Shown here piece by piece: positions 9,514 to 15,925 of a stretch of 64,000 bases of DNA. The notes below the pieces were generated by a model. That model was given only the letters and a program-made list of their open reading frames with translations, was not told the DNA's origin and searched no databases. The stretch covers positions 124,001-188,000 of the forward strand of contig NZ_FOLB01000002.1 of the NCBI RefSeq assembly GCF_900112345.1, written 5' to 3'. The position numbers and the translations under genes are program-made. Positions within the stretch are counted from its first letter, which is position 1, and each line of letters starts with the position of its first letter. The DNA is from Nocardioides terrae (GTDB lineage: Bacteria > Actinomycetota > Actinomycetes > Propionibacteriales > Nocardioidaceae).

Positions 9514-9546
9514 GACGGGGCCCCGCGAAGAACGCGGGGCCCCGTC
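9514..9546 (-). terminator. strong hairpin terminator of the 9584-9976 gene
   Basis: A perfect 14-bp inverted repeat GACGGGGCCCCGCG (9514-9527) and its complement (9533-9546) enclose a 5-nt loop. It lies 37 bp past the stop of the secreted protein gene. There is no U-run, as is usual for actinobacterial terminators. Confidence 0.8.
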
Positions 9547-9583
9547 GTGATGCGCCGTGATGGGGACTGTGAAGCTCAGGCGA

Positions 9584-9976
9584 TCACTTGACGCGGATGA
9601 CCTTCTTCTTCGAGGTCGACGCCTTGAACGCGGTGTTCGGGGCCGGCGTGTAGACGGCCTTGATGAAGTACTTGCCGGACTTGCGAGCGCGGAAGTAGAC
9701 CCGCGTGCCCGGAGCGACGTGGACGCGCTTGACCAGCGTGCGGCCACGGCGGATCGTCACCGTGACGGTGCCCTTGGCAGCGGAGCTGACGACCGGACGG
9801 ACCCGGACCCGCTTGCCGTGCTTGACCTTCTTCGGGCCGTTGACCTTGGTGGCAGTGCCGACCGTGTTGGGGTAGACGTGGCTCGTGGCGGCGTTCGCGG
9901 AGGTGCCCCCCGACACCGTCACCAGGCCAGCTGCCATCAGGGTGGCCGTGAACAGGCTGGCGATGACCTTCTTCAT
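9584..9976 (-). CDS. small secreted basic protein, Ig-like/beta-rich
   Basis: The 130-residue precursor starts MKKVIASLFTATLMAAGLVT with a likely signal-peptidase site after SANA (about residue 29). The mature part, about 100 residues, is Lys/Arg/Thr/Val-rich with alternating short strands (KGTVTVTIRRGRTLVKRVHV, KYFIKAVYTPA). This resembles the small Ig-like domains found in actinobacterial surface proteins. No Cys and no catalytic motif are present. GGAGGAG lies 8 nt before the ATG, and a strong terminator follows, so it forms its own transcription unit. Function is not recognised; an extracellular or cell-wall-binding role is inferred only from the signal peptide and high basic charge. Confidence 0.75.
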   Translation of the reverse strand: MKKVIASLFTATLMAAGLVTVSGGTSANAATSHVYPNTVGTATKVNGPKKVKHGKRVRVRPVVSSAAKGTVTVTIRRGRTLVKRVHVAPGTRVYFRARKSGKYFIKAVYTPAPNTAFKASTSKKKVIRVK

Positions 9977-10240
9977 GTGTGCAACTCCTCCTGCGGGCCG
10001 CTCGACAGAAGCCAGCGGTCGTTAAGTCTGTGCGGAGGCGCTAGCGAACCACGGCCGTCGGAGCGCCCGCAGGCAGTTGGTGAAATCCGGCGCGCGTGAA
10101 ACGCGCACGCTCACACGGCTAGGCGTGATACGGCGCGAATTCGCTCAGAGGGTGGTCTGGATCACAAGAATTGTCTAGTCCACCTGATCGGCCGGGGTCC
10201 GGCTGAGCTGAGGAGTTCTGAGCGCTTTTCCAGAGACGAC
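9977..10240. other. intergenic region, no gene seen
   Basis: This stretch separates the secreted-protein gene from the sulfur operon's terminator. It holds the promoter side of the 9976 gene, including GGAGGAG at about 9985-9991, and an imperfect inverted pair GGCGCGCGTGAAACGCGC near 10088. I see no coding frame with normal codon use, and no RNA gene. Confidence 0.5.
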
Positions 10241-10270
10241 GAAGCCCGCCCGGGTTCCCGGGCGGGCTTC
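10241..10270 (-). terminator. terminator of the sseA-sseC operon
   Basis: GAAGCCCGCCCGG (10241-10253) pairs perfectly with 10258-10270 around a 4-nt loop, 16 bp past the sseC stop codon. Confidence 0.8.
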
Positions 10271-10286
10271 GTGGTGTGTGTGTTGG

Positions 10287-10583
10287 TCAGAGGGAGATCT
10301 CGACCTCGGCGACGCTGCCGACCGCGGCGCGGACCTTGCGGTCGACCGGCTCGGCCTTCGGCGCGAGGGTGCGCAGCGTCCAGTCGCCGTCGCCGGCGAA
10401 GAACCGGAAGTGTCCGGTCGCGCTGGTCGGGACCTCGGCGGTGAACTCGCCGGTGCGGTCGAGCAGGCGGACGTACGCGCCGCCCACCGGGTCGCCGCCA
10501 CGGACGACCTTGCCCTGGATCACGGCCTCCTTGGTGACGTCGACGCCGGCGAGACTCAGACCGCCCTCAGTCGCGCCGCACAT
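10287..10583 (-). CDS. sseC: SseC-type DUF1416 protein
   Basis: The 98-residue protein starts MCGATEGGLSLAGVDVTKEA and has a compact beta-sandwich look (GAYVRLLDRTGEFTAEVPTS, then GHFRFFAGDGDWTLRTLAP), matching DUF1416. The mycobacterial homologue SseC sits directly after the CysA-type sulfurtransferase, and the same order is kept here. Cys2 right after the start Met is conserved in the family as far as I recall. The ATG shares one base with the sulfurtransferase stop (TGATG at 10585-10581), so translation is probably coupled. Its exact function is unproven; a sulfur-relay or accessory role is inferred from the pairing. Confidence 0.88.
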   Translation of the reverse strand: MCGATEGGLSLAGVDVTKEAVIQGKVVRGGDPVGGAYVRLLDRTGEFTAEVPTSATGHFRFFAGDGDWTLRTLAPKAEPVDRKVRAAVGSVAEVEISL

Positions 10584-11446
10584 CAGGCGCTCTTCCCGTC
10601 GGCCTGGCCCGGCTCGTCGCCGAGGGCGATCGGAACGCCGACGAGGGAGCCGTACTCGGTCCACGAGCCGTCGTAGTTCTTCACGTTCTTCTTGCCGAGC
10701 AGCTCCTGGAGCACGAACCAGGTGAGCGAGGACCGCTCGCCGATGCGGCACAGCGCGATGGTGTCCTTGGACTCGTCGAAGCCGACCTCGGCGTAGAGCT
10801 TCTGCAGCTCCTCGTCGGACTTGAAGGTGCCGTCGTCGTTGGCGTTCTTGCTCCACGGGACGTTGACCGACGTCGGGACGTGGCCGGCGCGCTGCGACTG
10901 CTCCTGCGGGAGGTGGGCCGGGGCGAGGAGGCGGCCGGCGTACTCGTCGGGGCTCCGCACGTCGACGAGGTTGTGGCTGCCGATGGCGGCGACGACCTCG
11001 TCGCGGAAGGCACGGATGGAGCGGTCCTGCTCCTGGGCGACGTACGTCGTCGCGGCGCGGTCCGGGACCTCGTCGGTCAGCTCGCGGCTGTCGAGCTCCC
11101 ACTTCTTGCGGCCGCCGTCGAGCAGCTTGACGTCCTGATGGCCGTAGAGCTTGAAGTACCAGTAGGCGTAGGCGGCGAACCAGTTGTTGTTGCCGCCGTA
11201 GAGGACCACGGTGTGGTCGTTGCCGACGCCGTGGCTCGACAGCAGGGCCTCGAACTGCTCCTTGTTGAGGAAGTCGCGGCGGACCTGGTCCTGCAGGTCG
11301 GTGGTCCAGTCGAGCTTGATGGCGCCCCGGATGTGGCCCTTGTCGTAGGACGAGGTGTCCTCGTCGACCTCGATCAGGACGACGTTCTGGTCGTCGAGGT
11401 GCTCCTCCACCCACTGGGCGGAGACGAGGGAGTTCTCGCGGCTCAT
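10583..11446 (-). CDS. sseA: thiosulfate/3-mercaptopyruvate sulfurtransferase (two-domain rhodanese)
   Basis: The 287-residue protein is a tandem rhodanese. The N-terminal domain (about 8-130) is catalytically silent. The C-terminal domain (about 150-275) carries the active-site loop CRIGERSS with catalytic Cys233. It transfers sulfane sulfur from thiosulfate or mercaptopyruvate to thiol acceptors such as cyanide, thioredoxin or sulfur-carrier proteins. The start ATG at 11446 has AAGG about 8 nt upstream. The mycobacterial counterpart CysA2 is followed by SseC2 in the same way. Here a cysteine-containing leader peptide and a DUF4395 membrane gene precede it, suggesting control by cysteine supply. 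CysA2 is the alternative name. Confidence 0.93.
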   Translation of the reverse strand: MSRENSLVSAQWVEEHLDDQNVVLIEVDEDTSSYDKGHIRGAIKLDWTTDLQDQVRRDFLNKEQFEALLSSHGVGNDHTVVLYGGNNNWFAAYAYWYFKLYGHQDVKLLDGGRKKWELDSRELTDEVPDRAATTYVAQEQDRSIRAFRDEVVAAIGSHNLVDVRSPDEYAGRLLAPAHLPQEQSQRAGHVPTSVNVPWSKNANDDGTFKSDEELQKLYAEVGFDESKDTIALCRIGERSSLTWFVLQELLGKKNVKNYDGSWTEYGSLVGVPIALGDEPGQADGKSA

Positions 11447-11523
11447 GTGTCTTACCTTTCTTTTCTCGCCGGCGGCCGGCGAGGGGGTCTGGGACTTGCT
11501 GTGCCTTGTTGTCGGGGGCGCGG

Positions 11524-11991
11524 TCAGCTGGTGGCGCGCTTGATGAGCAGGTAGACCTCGCAGCCGAGGCAGAAGCGGAAGACCGCGTTGAGGGTGGCTG
11601 CGACGAGCGCGAGGGCGATCGCGACCGTGCCCACGGTCGTGCCGCCGACGAGGAAGCCGACCAGGGCGACCGCGGCGAACCCGAGGCCCACCGCCTGCGC
11701 GAACCGGGGCGGCGCCGGGTCCTCGAGGTGGTCGGGGCTCGCGAGACGGGGGCGGATCAGCGCCTTGAAGACCTTCGCGTGGATCGTCGTCTGGACGCCC
11801 CCGATCGCGCCCCACGCGAAGAGCGCCGCTTGCACGGCGGTCAGGACCGTGCCGACGGCCGTGCCCGCGGTCACGAGGATGGCGACGAGTACGACGACCG
11901 TGACCGCGGCGTTGAACTGCGGGCCGCGCGGGTCGATGCCGGAGCCGGCCTCGGGCCGGGCGCCGGTGCGCGCGGAAGCAGTGGTGGACAT
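11524..11991 (-). CDS. DUF4395 domain membrane protein
   Basis: The 155-residue protein has about four hydrophobic helices: residues 30-48, 52-68, 105-125 and 122-140 overlapping in a hairpin. It ends with the DUF4395 signature FRFCLGCEVYLLI, whose CxxC-like Cys pair lies at the inner edge of the last helix. DUF4395 genes often sit beside thioredoxin-like genes; here one lies about 200 bp upstream, with a leader peptide between them. AGGAG at 12000-11996 precedes the ATG by 4 nt, and a perfect hairpin (12003-12020) touches that site. A redox or sulfur membrane function is inferred from the Cys pair and operon partners only. Confidence 0.85.
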   Translation of the reverse strand: MSTTASARTGARPEAGSGIDPRGPQFNAAVTVVVLVAILVTAGTAVGTVLTAVQAALFAWGAIGGVQTTIHAKVFKALIRPRLASPDHLEDPAPPRFAQAVGLGFAAVALVGFLVGGTTVGTVAIALALVAATLNAVFRFCLGCEVYLLIKRATS

Positions 11992-12002
11992 GGCTCTCCT
12001 GG

Positions 12003-12020
12003 GACCGCTGGGCAGCGGTC
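12003..12020 (-). promoter_or_regulatory. hairpin abutting the ribosome-binding site of the DUF4395 gene
   Basis: GACCGCTG and CAGCGGTC form a perfect 8-bp inverted repeat with only 2 bases between, in practice 7 bp with a 4-nt loop. It ends 2 nt before the AGGAG of the DUF4395 gene and starts 26 nt after the leader-peptide stop. Its position suits control of ribosome access that depends on translation of the leader. This is inference from position; no alternative fold was computed. Confidence 0.5.
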
Positions 12021-12046
12021 GGGTCGTCTACTGGGCTGGAACTGGC

Positions 12047-12127
12047 TCAGGACGACATTCGACACAGCGCCGAGCGCACGCGGCAGTGATCCACTGCGCG
12101 GCGCTTGGTGAGCATGGTCGAGGACAT
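12047..12127 (-). CDS. cysteine-containing leader peptide of the sulfur operon
   Basis: A 26-codon frame begins MSSTMLTKRRAVDHCRVRSA and has Cys at positions 15 and 22. The motif LTKRRAVDxCRVxSALCR matches the short leader peptides I recall upstream of actinobacterial sulfur genes. In mycobacteria, leaderless Cys-rich upstream ORFs before the cysA2 operon are known to act as cysteine-responsive attenuators. Here TAGGGT (12140-12135) lies 7 nt before the ATG with no Shine-Dalgarno, so the frame would also be translated from the first nucleotide of the mRNA. The stop is 55 nt before the DUF4395 start, with a hairpin in between. The frame is short, but family resemblance and context together make it credible. 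Confidence 0.78.
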   Translation of the reverse strand: MSSTMLTKRRAVDHCRVRSALCRMSS

Positions 12128-12134
12128 GTCAACA

Positions 12135-12140
12135 ACCCTA
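12135..12140 (-). promoter_or_regulatory. -10 box of the leaderless leader-peptide transcript
   Basis: TAGGGT on the minus strand is followed by 7 nt and then the leader ATG, so transcription should start at or next to the start codon. No clear -35 hexamer is seen. Confidence 0.65.
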
Positions 12141-12195
12141 GGGGCGGTTCGCTCGGGGGGCGAACTCGTGTCTCATCATTCGGACCGTCGTCTCG

Positions 12196-12696
12196 TCAAG
12201 TGAGATCCCGAGCGGGGATCGTGGCCAGGACCTGGTCCTTGCGGGGTGCTCCAGCCGCTCGGGCGATCTCCCGGCCGGTGGGGTCGAGGATCAGCGTGGT
12301 CGGCGTGCGCAGGATGCCGAGCCGGCGGGTCGCGTCGAGGTGGTGCTCTGCGTCGACCTCGAGGTGGACGACGCCAGGGGTCGTCTCGGCGACGTCGCTC
12401 AGCACGCGGCGGGTGACCCGGCAGGGGGCGCAGAACGCGCTCGAGAATTGCACCAGTGTCGCCCGCTCGCCGAGCTCGGTGCTGGTCGCGGCGGCGCCGA
12501 GCTGGGTCCAGGCGGTGGTTTCGAGACGGGCCCGGCGGCCCTCCTCGACCAGCGAAGGGTGCCGGCCCTCCTCGACCAGCGAAGGGTGGCCGGCGGGCTT
12601 GTGCGTGCCGCGGAAGCGGCCGTCGGTGAGGGCCCGGAAGGTGCCGAAGACCAGTGCGATGGCGATCGCGGCCAGCGCCACCCAGAGTCCGGTCAT
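12196..12696 (-). CDS. membrane-anchored thioredoxin-like protein with an in-frame repeat insertion
   Basis: The 166-residue protein has an N-terminal membrane helix (about 3-21) and then a thioredoxin fold with the active site CAPC (Cys89 and Cys92) in VQFSSAFCAPCRVTRRVL. A cis-Pro segment RTPTTLILD follows. It should reduce or relay thiols or persulfides at the membrane, and it corresponds to ThiX next to cysA2 in mycobacteria. Residues about 37-63 are unusual: they contain HPSLVEEGR twice in a row, encoded by a 27-bp tandem repeat that belongs to a repeat element also found at 53.88 kb. The element sits between the membrane anchor and the fold, where extra residues can be tolerated. The frame is intact. 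Confidence 0.85.
   Translation of the reverse strand: MTGLWVALAAIAIALVFGTFRALTDGRFRGTHKPAGHPSLVEEGRHPSLVEEGRRARLETTAWTQLGAAATSTELGERATLVQFSSAFCAPCRVTRRVLSDVAETTPGVVHLEVDAEHHLDATRRLGILRTPTTLILDPTGREIARAAGAPRKDQVLATIPARDLT
12514..12590. repeat. interspersed repeat element inside the thioredoxin gene, with 27-bp tandem duplication
   Basis: GGTGGTTTCGAGACG (12514-12528) and CTCCTCGACCAGCGA (12541-12555) match the ends of the intergenic element at 53877-53929 (GGTGGTCTCGATACG ... CTCGACCAGCGA). The second half is duplicated exactly as two 27-bp units, 12537-12563 and 12564-12590, apart from the last bases. The duplication equals nine codons and keeps the reading frame. Confidence 0.75.
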
Positions 12697-12743
12697 GTGA
12701 TGTTCAACGTCAGACGGGGCGGTGGGGATTCCCAGCGAGCGGA

Positions 12744-12775
12744 CGAGGCCGCCCCGCGGATGCGGGACGGCCTCG
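12744..12775 (-). terminator. terminator of the 12799-13770 gene
   Basis: A 14-bp stem CGAGGCCGCCCCGC with one mismatch and a 4-nt GGAT loop lies 23 bp past the stop codon of the secreted protein gene. Its sequence is nearly the same as the cold-shock gene terminator at 33.07 kb. Confidence 0.75.
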
Positions 12776-12798
12776 CCTGGTGCTGCGGATGCTCGCGG

Positions 12799-13770
12799 TC
12801 AGCCGAGGAGGCCGCCGAGCAGACCGCCGAGGACGCCGTCCAGGCCGGTCTGGATCTGCTCGAGCGCGTCGTCGAGCGGTGCGGCGGGCTCCGGCAGGGC
12901 CGACTGGATGCTGTCGATCACGCTGTCGATCAGGCCGGCCGCGTCAGCGGGGTCGCTCGGGAGCCCACCGCTGGCCAAGGTGTCCAGGGCCGCCTGGAGA
13001 GCGGCCGCGAACTGGCCGGCGGGGAGGCCGGCGCTCTCGAGCGCGTCGATGATCGGCTGGGCCGCGTCGAAGAACGCGTCGGGCGAGAGACCGGTGCCGG
13101 ACAGGCTCTCGAGGAACTGCTGGAACTGCTCGGCGAGCGCCGACGGGTCAGCACCGCTCTGCAGCGCGTCGGCGAAGTCCTGGGCGATGGCCGGGAGGTC
13201 CTGCGGGTCGGCGGCACCGGACTGGATCGCGTCGGTGAGCGCGCCGACGACGGGCTGCAGGCTGTCCATCGGGACACCGGCGCCGGCGAGGGCCTCGGAG
13301 GCCTGCTGGATCGCACCGGTCAGAGCCTGCGCGCCCTGACCGAGTGCGGCCATGAACTGGTCCTGGATCTGGGCCGGAGTGGCGGGCGTGGCGGGCGTGG
13401 CGGGAGTGGCCGGGGCGGCGGACGCCTGGCACCTGTTCGCGTTCGCCGCGGCGGTGTTGGCGGTGGCGACGGCGGCGCGGTAGCGGCGGTGGGCCACCCG
13501 GCGAGCCCGCTTCGCCTTGCGCACCTTCCGCTTGTTGGCGGTCGTGTGGTGCTGGCGGTAGGCCCTCTGCGCCCTCCGCAGCTTCCGCTTCGCCTTGGTG
13601 TAGTCGGTGCCCCGGTTGGCGGCGTCGTTCTGCGCGGCACCGGCAGCCTGGTTCTCCGCAGCGCACGGGGCCGTCGCGGCCTGGACCTCGACGGTCGTCA
13701 CCAGCGTGACACCGCCGAGGGCGAGGGCCAGACCAGCAACTCCGGCGGACGTCTTCCGAAAAACGTTCAT
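12799..13770 (-). CDS. secreted alanine-rich helical protein of unknown function
   Basis: The 323-residue precursor has a signal peptide ending near VQA-ATA (about residue 31). A highly basic segment follows (residues about 55-100, with clusters such as KRKLRRAQRAYRQ and KRKVRKAKRARRVAHRRYR), then a hinge of repeated ATP triplets. The C-terminal half (about 130-323) is acidic and made of similar helical blocks with the pattern GLPxxxFxxAxQxxLDxL, ending in GLLGGLLG. Two Cys residues at about 36 and 112 may form a disulfide. AGGGAG lies 7 nt before the ATG. I recognise no enzyme motif. The basic part could bind polyanionic cell-wall polymers and the acidic part could self-associate; both are guesses. 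Confidence 0.7.
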   Translation of the reverse strand: MNVFRKTSAGVAGLALALGGVTLVTTVEVQAATAPCAAENQAAGAAQNDAANRGTDYTKAKRKLRRAQRAYRQHHTTANKRKVRKAKRARRVAHRRYRAAVATANTAAANANRCQASAAPATPATPATPATPAQIQDQFMAALGQGAQALTGAIQQASEALAGAGVPMDSLQPVVGALTDAIQSGAADPQDLPAIAQDFADALQSGADPSALAEQFQQFLESLSGTGLSPDAFFDAAQPIIDALESAGLPAGQFAAALQAALDTLASGGLPSDPADAAGLIDSVIDSIQSALPEPAAPLDDALEQIQTGLDGVLGGLLGGLLG

Positions 13771-13882
13771 CTACACGCTCCCTGTGGGTGGGCCGGCCAG
13801 CGGCCCCGTCGGTTACTGCCCAGTAGAACGAGACAGACGTCACAGGGTCACGGATGCGTCGGAAGAATTTTTTCGGCGCTCG

Positions 13883-14149
13883 TCAGCCGCCCGCGAACGG
13901 CGGCAGGAACTCCACCGACTGGCCCGGCTCGACCAGGACGGTCTCCGGGTCGAGACGCTTCACGGGACGATCGTCGACAAGCGCGGAACACACCTGGAGT
14001 ACGTCGGCCAGGCGGGTGTCCTGGTGGAGGTCGACCGCTCGCCGTACGACCTCGCTGAGCGTCACCGCCTCGGCGACCTCGAGGACGTCCTGCGCGACAC
14101 CGGCCGCCGCCTTCGCGGCGGCCCAGTAGTGGATCTCGATCTGTCCCAC
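13883..14149 (-). CDS. MoaD/ThiS-family sulfur-carrier protein
   Basis: The 88-residue product has a ubiquitin-like fold pattern (IEIHYWAAAKAAAG at the first strand, VEFLPPFAGG at the end). It ends in the Gly-Gly tail that is adenylated and then thiocarboxylated in MoaD and ThiS proteins. I chose GTG 14149 as the start because GAGGAG lies upstream and the product then has family length; in-frame starts further upstream (to 14209) would run into the glnR promoter. No moaE, thiG or activating-enzyme gene is nearby. A role in molybdopterin or in another sulfur transfer is open, and the adjacent rhodanese locus is a plausible sulfur source. Confidence 0.8.
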   Translation of the reverse strand: MGQIEIHYWAAAKAAAGVAQDVLEVAEAVTLSEVVRRAVDLHQDTRLADVLQVCSALVDDRPVKRLDPETVLVEPGQSVEFLPPFAGG

Positions 14150-14187
14150 GTGGACGTTCTCCTCGGCAGATGTCGGCACGGTTTCGC

Positions 14188-14193
14188 TAGTAT
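14188..14193 (+). promoter_or_regulatory. -10 box for glnR
   Basis: TAGTAT lies 78 nt before the glnR start codon, giving a leader of about 70 nt. GGAGG at 14260-14264 is 7 nt before the ATG, so this gene is conventionally led. Confidence 0.5.
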
Positions 14194-14271
14194 GCGCTGA
14201 CAGCATCACACCGAGGCCCAGCGTTGCGTCTTGGTGCTCCGAACGGCTCCACGTGAACTGGAGGTCGTGCC

Positions 14272-14994
14272 ATGAGCACCCTGCTTCTGCTGACCAGCGC
14301 TCTGCAGCCCTCGGTCGAGGTGCTGCCCGGGCTCTCCCTGCTCGGCCACTCGGTCAAGATCCTGCCGGCACAGGGCGCCGCCCTCCTCGAGGCGCCGGAC
14401 GCCGATCTGCTCCTGGTCGACGGTCGCCAGGACCTCGCCCACGCCCGCGACCTGTGTCGCCTGATCCGGACGACGGGCACCGAGATCCCCGTCCTGCTCA
14501 TCGTGACCGAGGGCGGCCTCGCTGTCGTCGCCCACGACTGGGGCATGGACGACGTCGTGCTCTACACCTGCGGCCCGGCCGAGCTCGAGGCGCGCATCAA
14601 GCTGGCCATCGGCCGGCTCGCCGCCGCCCGCGACGCCGTGGACCCCGATGCCCACGTCATCCGCTCGGGCGAGGTCGTGGTGGATGAGGCGACCTACACC
14701 GCCAAGGTCAGCGGCCGTTCGCTCGACCTGACCTTCAAGGAGTTCGAGCTCCTCAAGTTCCTCGCTCAGCACCCCGGCAGGGTCTTCTCCCGGCAGCAGC
14801 TGCTGCAGGAGGTCTGGGGCTACGACTACTTCGGCGGCACCCGCACCGTCGACGTGCACGTGCGGCGCTTGCGCGCCAAGCTCGGCCCCGAGAACGAGAC
14901 GCTCATCGGGACGGTGCGCAACGTGGGCTACCGGTTCGTGCTGCCGACGAAGTCGGCCGAGGCGGACGCCCGGCTCATGACGCCGCAGGCCTGA
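14272..14994 (+). CDS. glnR: GlnR-type orphan response regulator of nitrogen metabolism
   Basis: The 240-residue protein joins an atypical receiver domain (about 1-115) to an OmpR/PhoB winged helix (about 130-228). Winged-helix hallmarks include [20 protein letters not shown] and [19 protein letters not shown]. The receiver keeps the central Asp50 (LLLVDGR) but lacks the full acidic pocket, as in GlnR, which works without a partner kinase. In actinobacteria GlnR controls ammonium, nitrate and glutamine genes. It is directly followed by mshD, as in mycobacteria (Rv0818-Rv0819). The alternative, an ordinary PhoB-like regulator, is less likely because of this neighbour and the receiver's N-terminal sequence [11 protein letters not shown]. 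Confidence 0.88.
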   Translation: MSTLLLLTSALQPSVEVLPGLSLLGHSVKILPAQGAALLEAPDADLLLVDGRQDLAHARDLCRLIRTTGTEIPVLLIVTEGGLAVVAHDWGMDDVVLYTCGPAELEARIKLAIGRLAAARDAVDPDAHVIRSGEVVVDEATYTAKVSGRSLDLTFKEFELLKFLAQHPGRVFSRQQLLQEVWGYDYFGGTRTVDVHVRRLRAKLGPENETLIGTVRNVGYRFVLPTKSAEADARLMTPQA

Positions 14995-15050
14995 CCCCGC
15001 CTCGTCGCGCCTCATCCCGCCTCCTCCTGCTCGGCCGTCGGGTCGCTCAC

Positions 15051-15056
15051 TAGGGT
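15051..15056 (+). promoter_or_regulatory. -10 box of leaderless mshD
   Basis: TAGGGT is followed by 7 nt and a GTG at 15064, placing the transcription start on the codon. Confidence 0.6.
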
Positions 15057-15063
15057 GGCAGGC

Positions 15064-15870
15064 GTGGACGATGTGCTCGCTCTGGCCGACGACGCCGCCG
15101 CTGCCGACGGGGTCGACCCGCTCGACGAGGCGACCCGACTGACCCTGCGGCATCGGCCGGACTCGGTCCGCAGCGTGGTCGATCCGGAGGGGTTCGCGCT
15201 GCTGGTCGGGGATCAGGTGTCGGTCGTCGTACGGCCGTCGGCGCGCTCGCACGGTCTCGGCTCGCGACTCCTCTCGCGGCTGCTGGAGCAGACCTCGGGG
15301 CCGTTGGTCGGCTGGTCGCATGGCAGCCTCCCGGGTGCGGCGGCGCTGGCGGCCGCCCACGGCTTCCGCCCGGTCCGCGAGCTGTGGGTGATGCGGCGAC
15401 CGAGCTCGCTCCCGCTCCCGGTGCTGTCCGTCCCGGACGACGTGACGGTCAGGGGGTTCCAGCCCGGCGACGAGCGCTCTTTGCTGCGGGTCAACGCAGC
15501 CGCCTTCGCCCACCACCCCGAGCAGGGCTCCCTGTCGGCGGCGGACCTGCGCGAGCGGATGGCCGAGCCGTGGTTCGAGCCCGAGGGCCTCATCGAGGCG
15601 TGGTCCGCCGACGGCCAGATGCTCGGCTTCCACTGGACCAAGCGGCACTCCCCCGCCCTCGGAGAGGTGTACGTCGTCGGCATCTCACCGGCCGCGCAGG
15701 GCCGTGGCCTCGGGAAGGTCCTCACGGCGCTGGGCCTGGTCCACCTCAGCGACGTGGAGTCGGTGCACCTCTACGTGGAGGCGACCAACACGGCCGCCGT
15801 CCGGCTCTACTCCGGGCTCGGGTTCACCCATGAGCCGGCCGACACGCACGTCCAGTTCGCCCGGCCCTGA
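15064..15870 (+). CDS. mshD: mycothiol synthase (GNAT acetyltransferase)
   Basis: The 268-residue protein is a double GNAT. It acetylates the cysteinyl amine of Cys-GlcN-Ins with acetyl-CoA, the last step of mycothiol synthesis. The C-terminal GNAT half (about 130-268) has the acetyl-CoA loop VVGISPAAQGRGLGKVL, the MshD-typical NAAAFAHHPEQG, and VEATNTAAVRLYSGLGF. The N-terminal half is degenerate. I prefer GTG 15064, since TAGGGT 7 nt upstream makes a leaderless start and there is no Shine-Dalgarno; an in-frame GTG at 15055 would add three residues and overlap the -10 box. Mycothiol is confined to actinobacteria, which supports the taxonomic call. Confidence 0.92.
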   Translation: MDDVLALADDAAAADGVDPLDEATRLTLRHRPDSVRSVVDPEGFALLVGDQVSVVVRPSARSHGLGSRLLSRLLEQTSGPLVGWSHGSLPGAAALAAAHGFRPVRELWVMRRPSSLPLPVLSVPDDVTVRGFQPGDERSLLRVNAAAFAHHPEQGSLSAADLRERMAEPWFEPEGLIEAWSADGQMLGFHWTKRHSPALGEVYVVGISPAAQGRGLGKVLTALGLVHLSDVESVHLYVEATNTAAVRLYSGLGFTHEPADTHVQFARP

Positions 15871-15925
15871 TCCCATGTCGCTGGGCCGGGCCGTCGACGC
15901 GCCCGGTCAGGACCGTGCGGCGCGC

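Noticed and set aside
10287..11414. Single 375-codon frame joining an Arg-rich product to the DUF1416 sequence
   Set aside because: The first part is the shifted frame of the sulfurtransferase. The real DUF1416 gene starts at the ATG at 10583 inside TGATG.
14206..15648. 480-codon minus-strand frame over glnR and mshD
   Set aside because: It overlaps two recognisable genes on the other strand and its product is Arg/Gly/Glu-rich without motifs.
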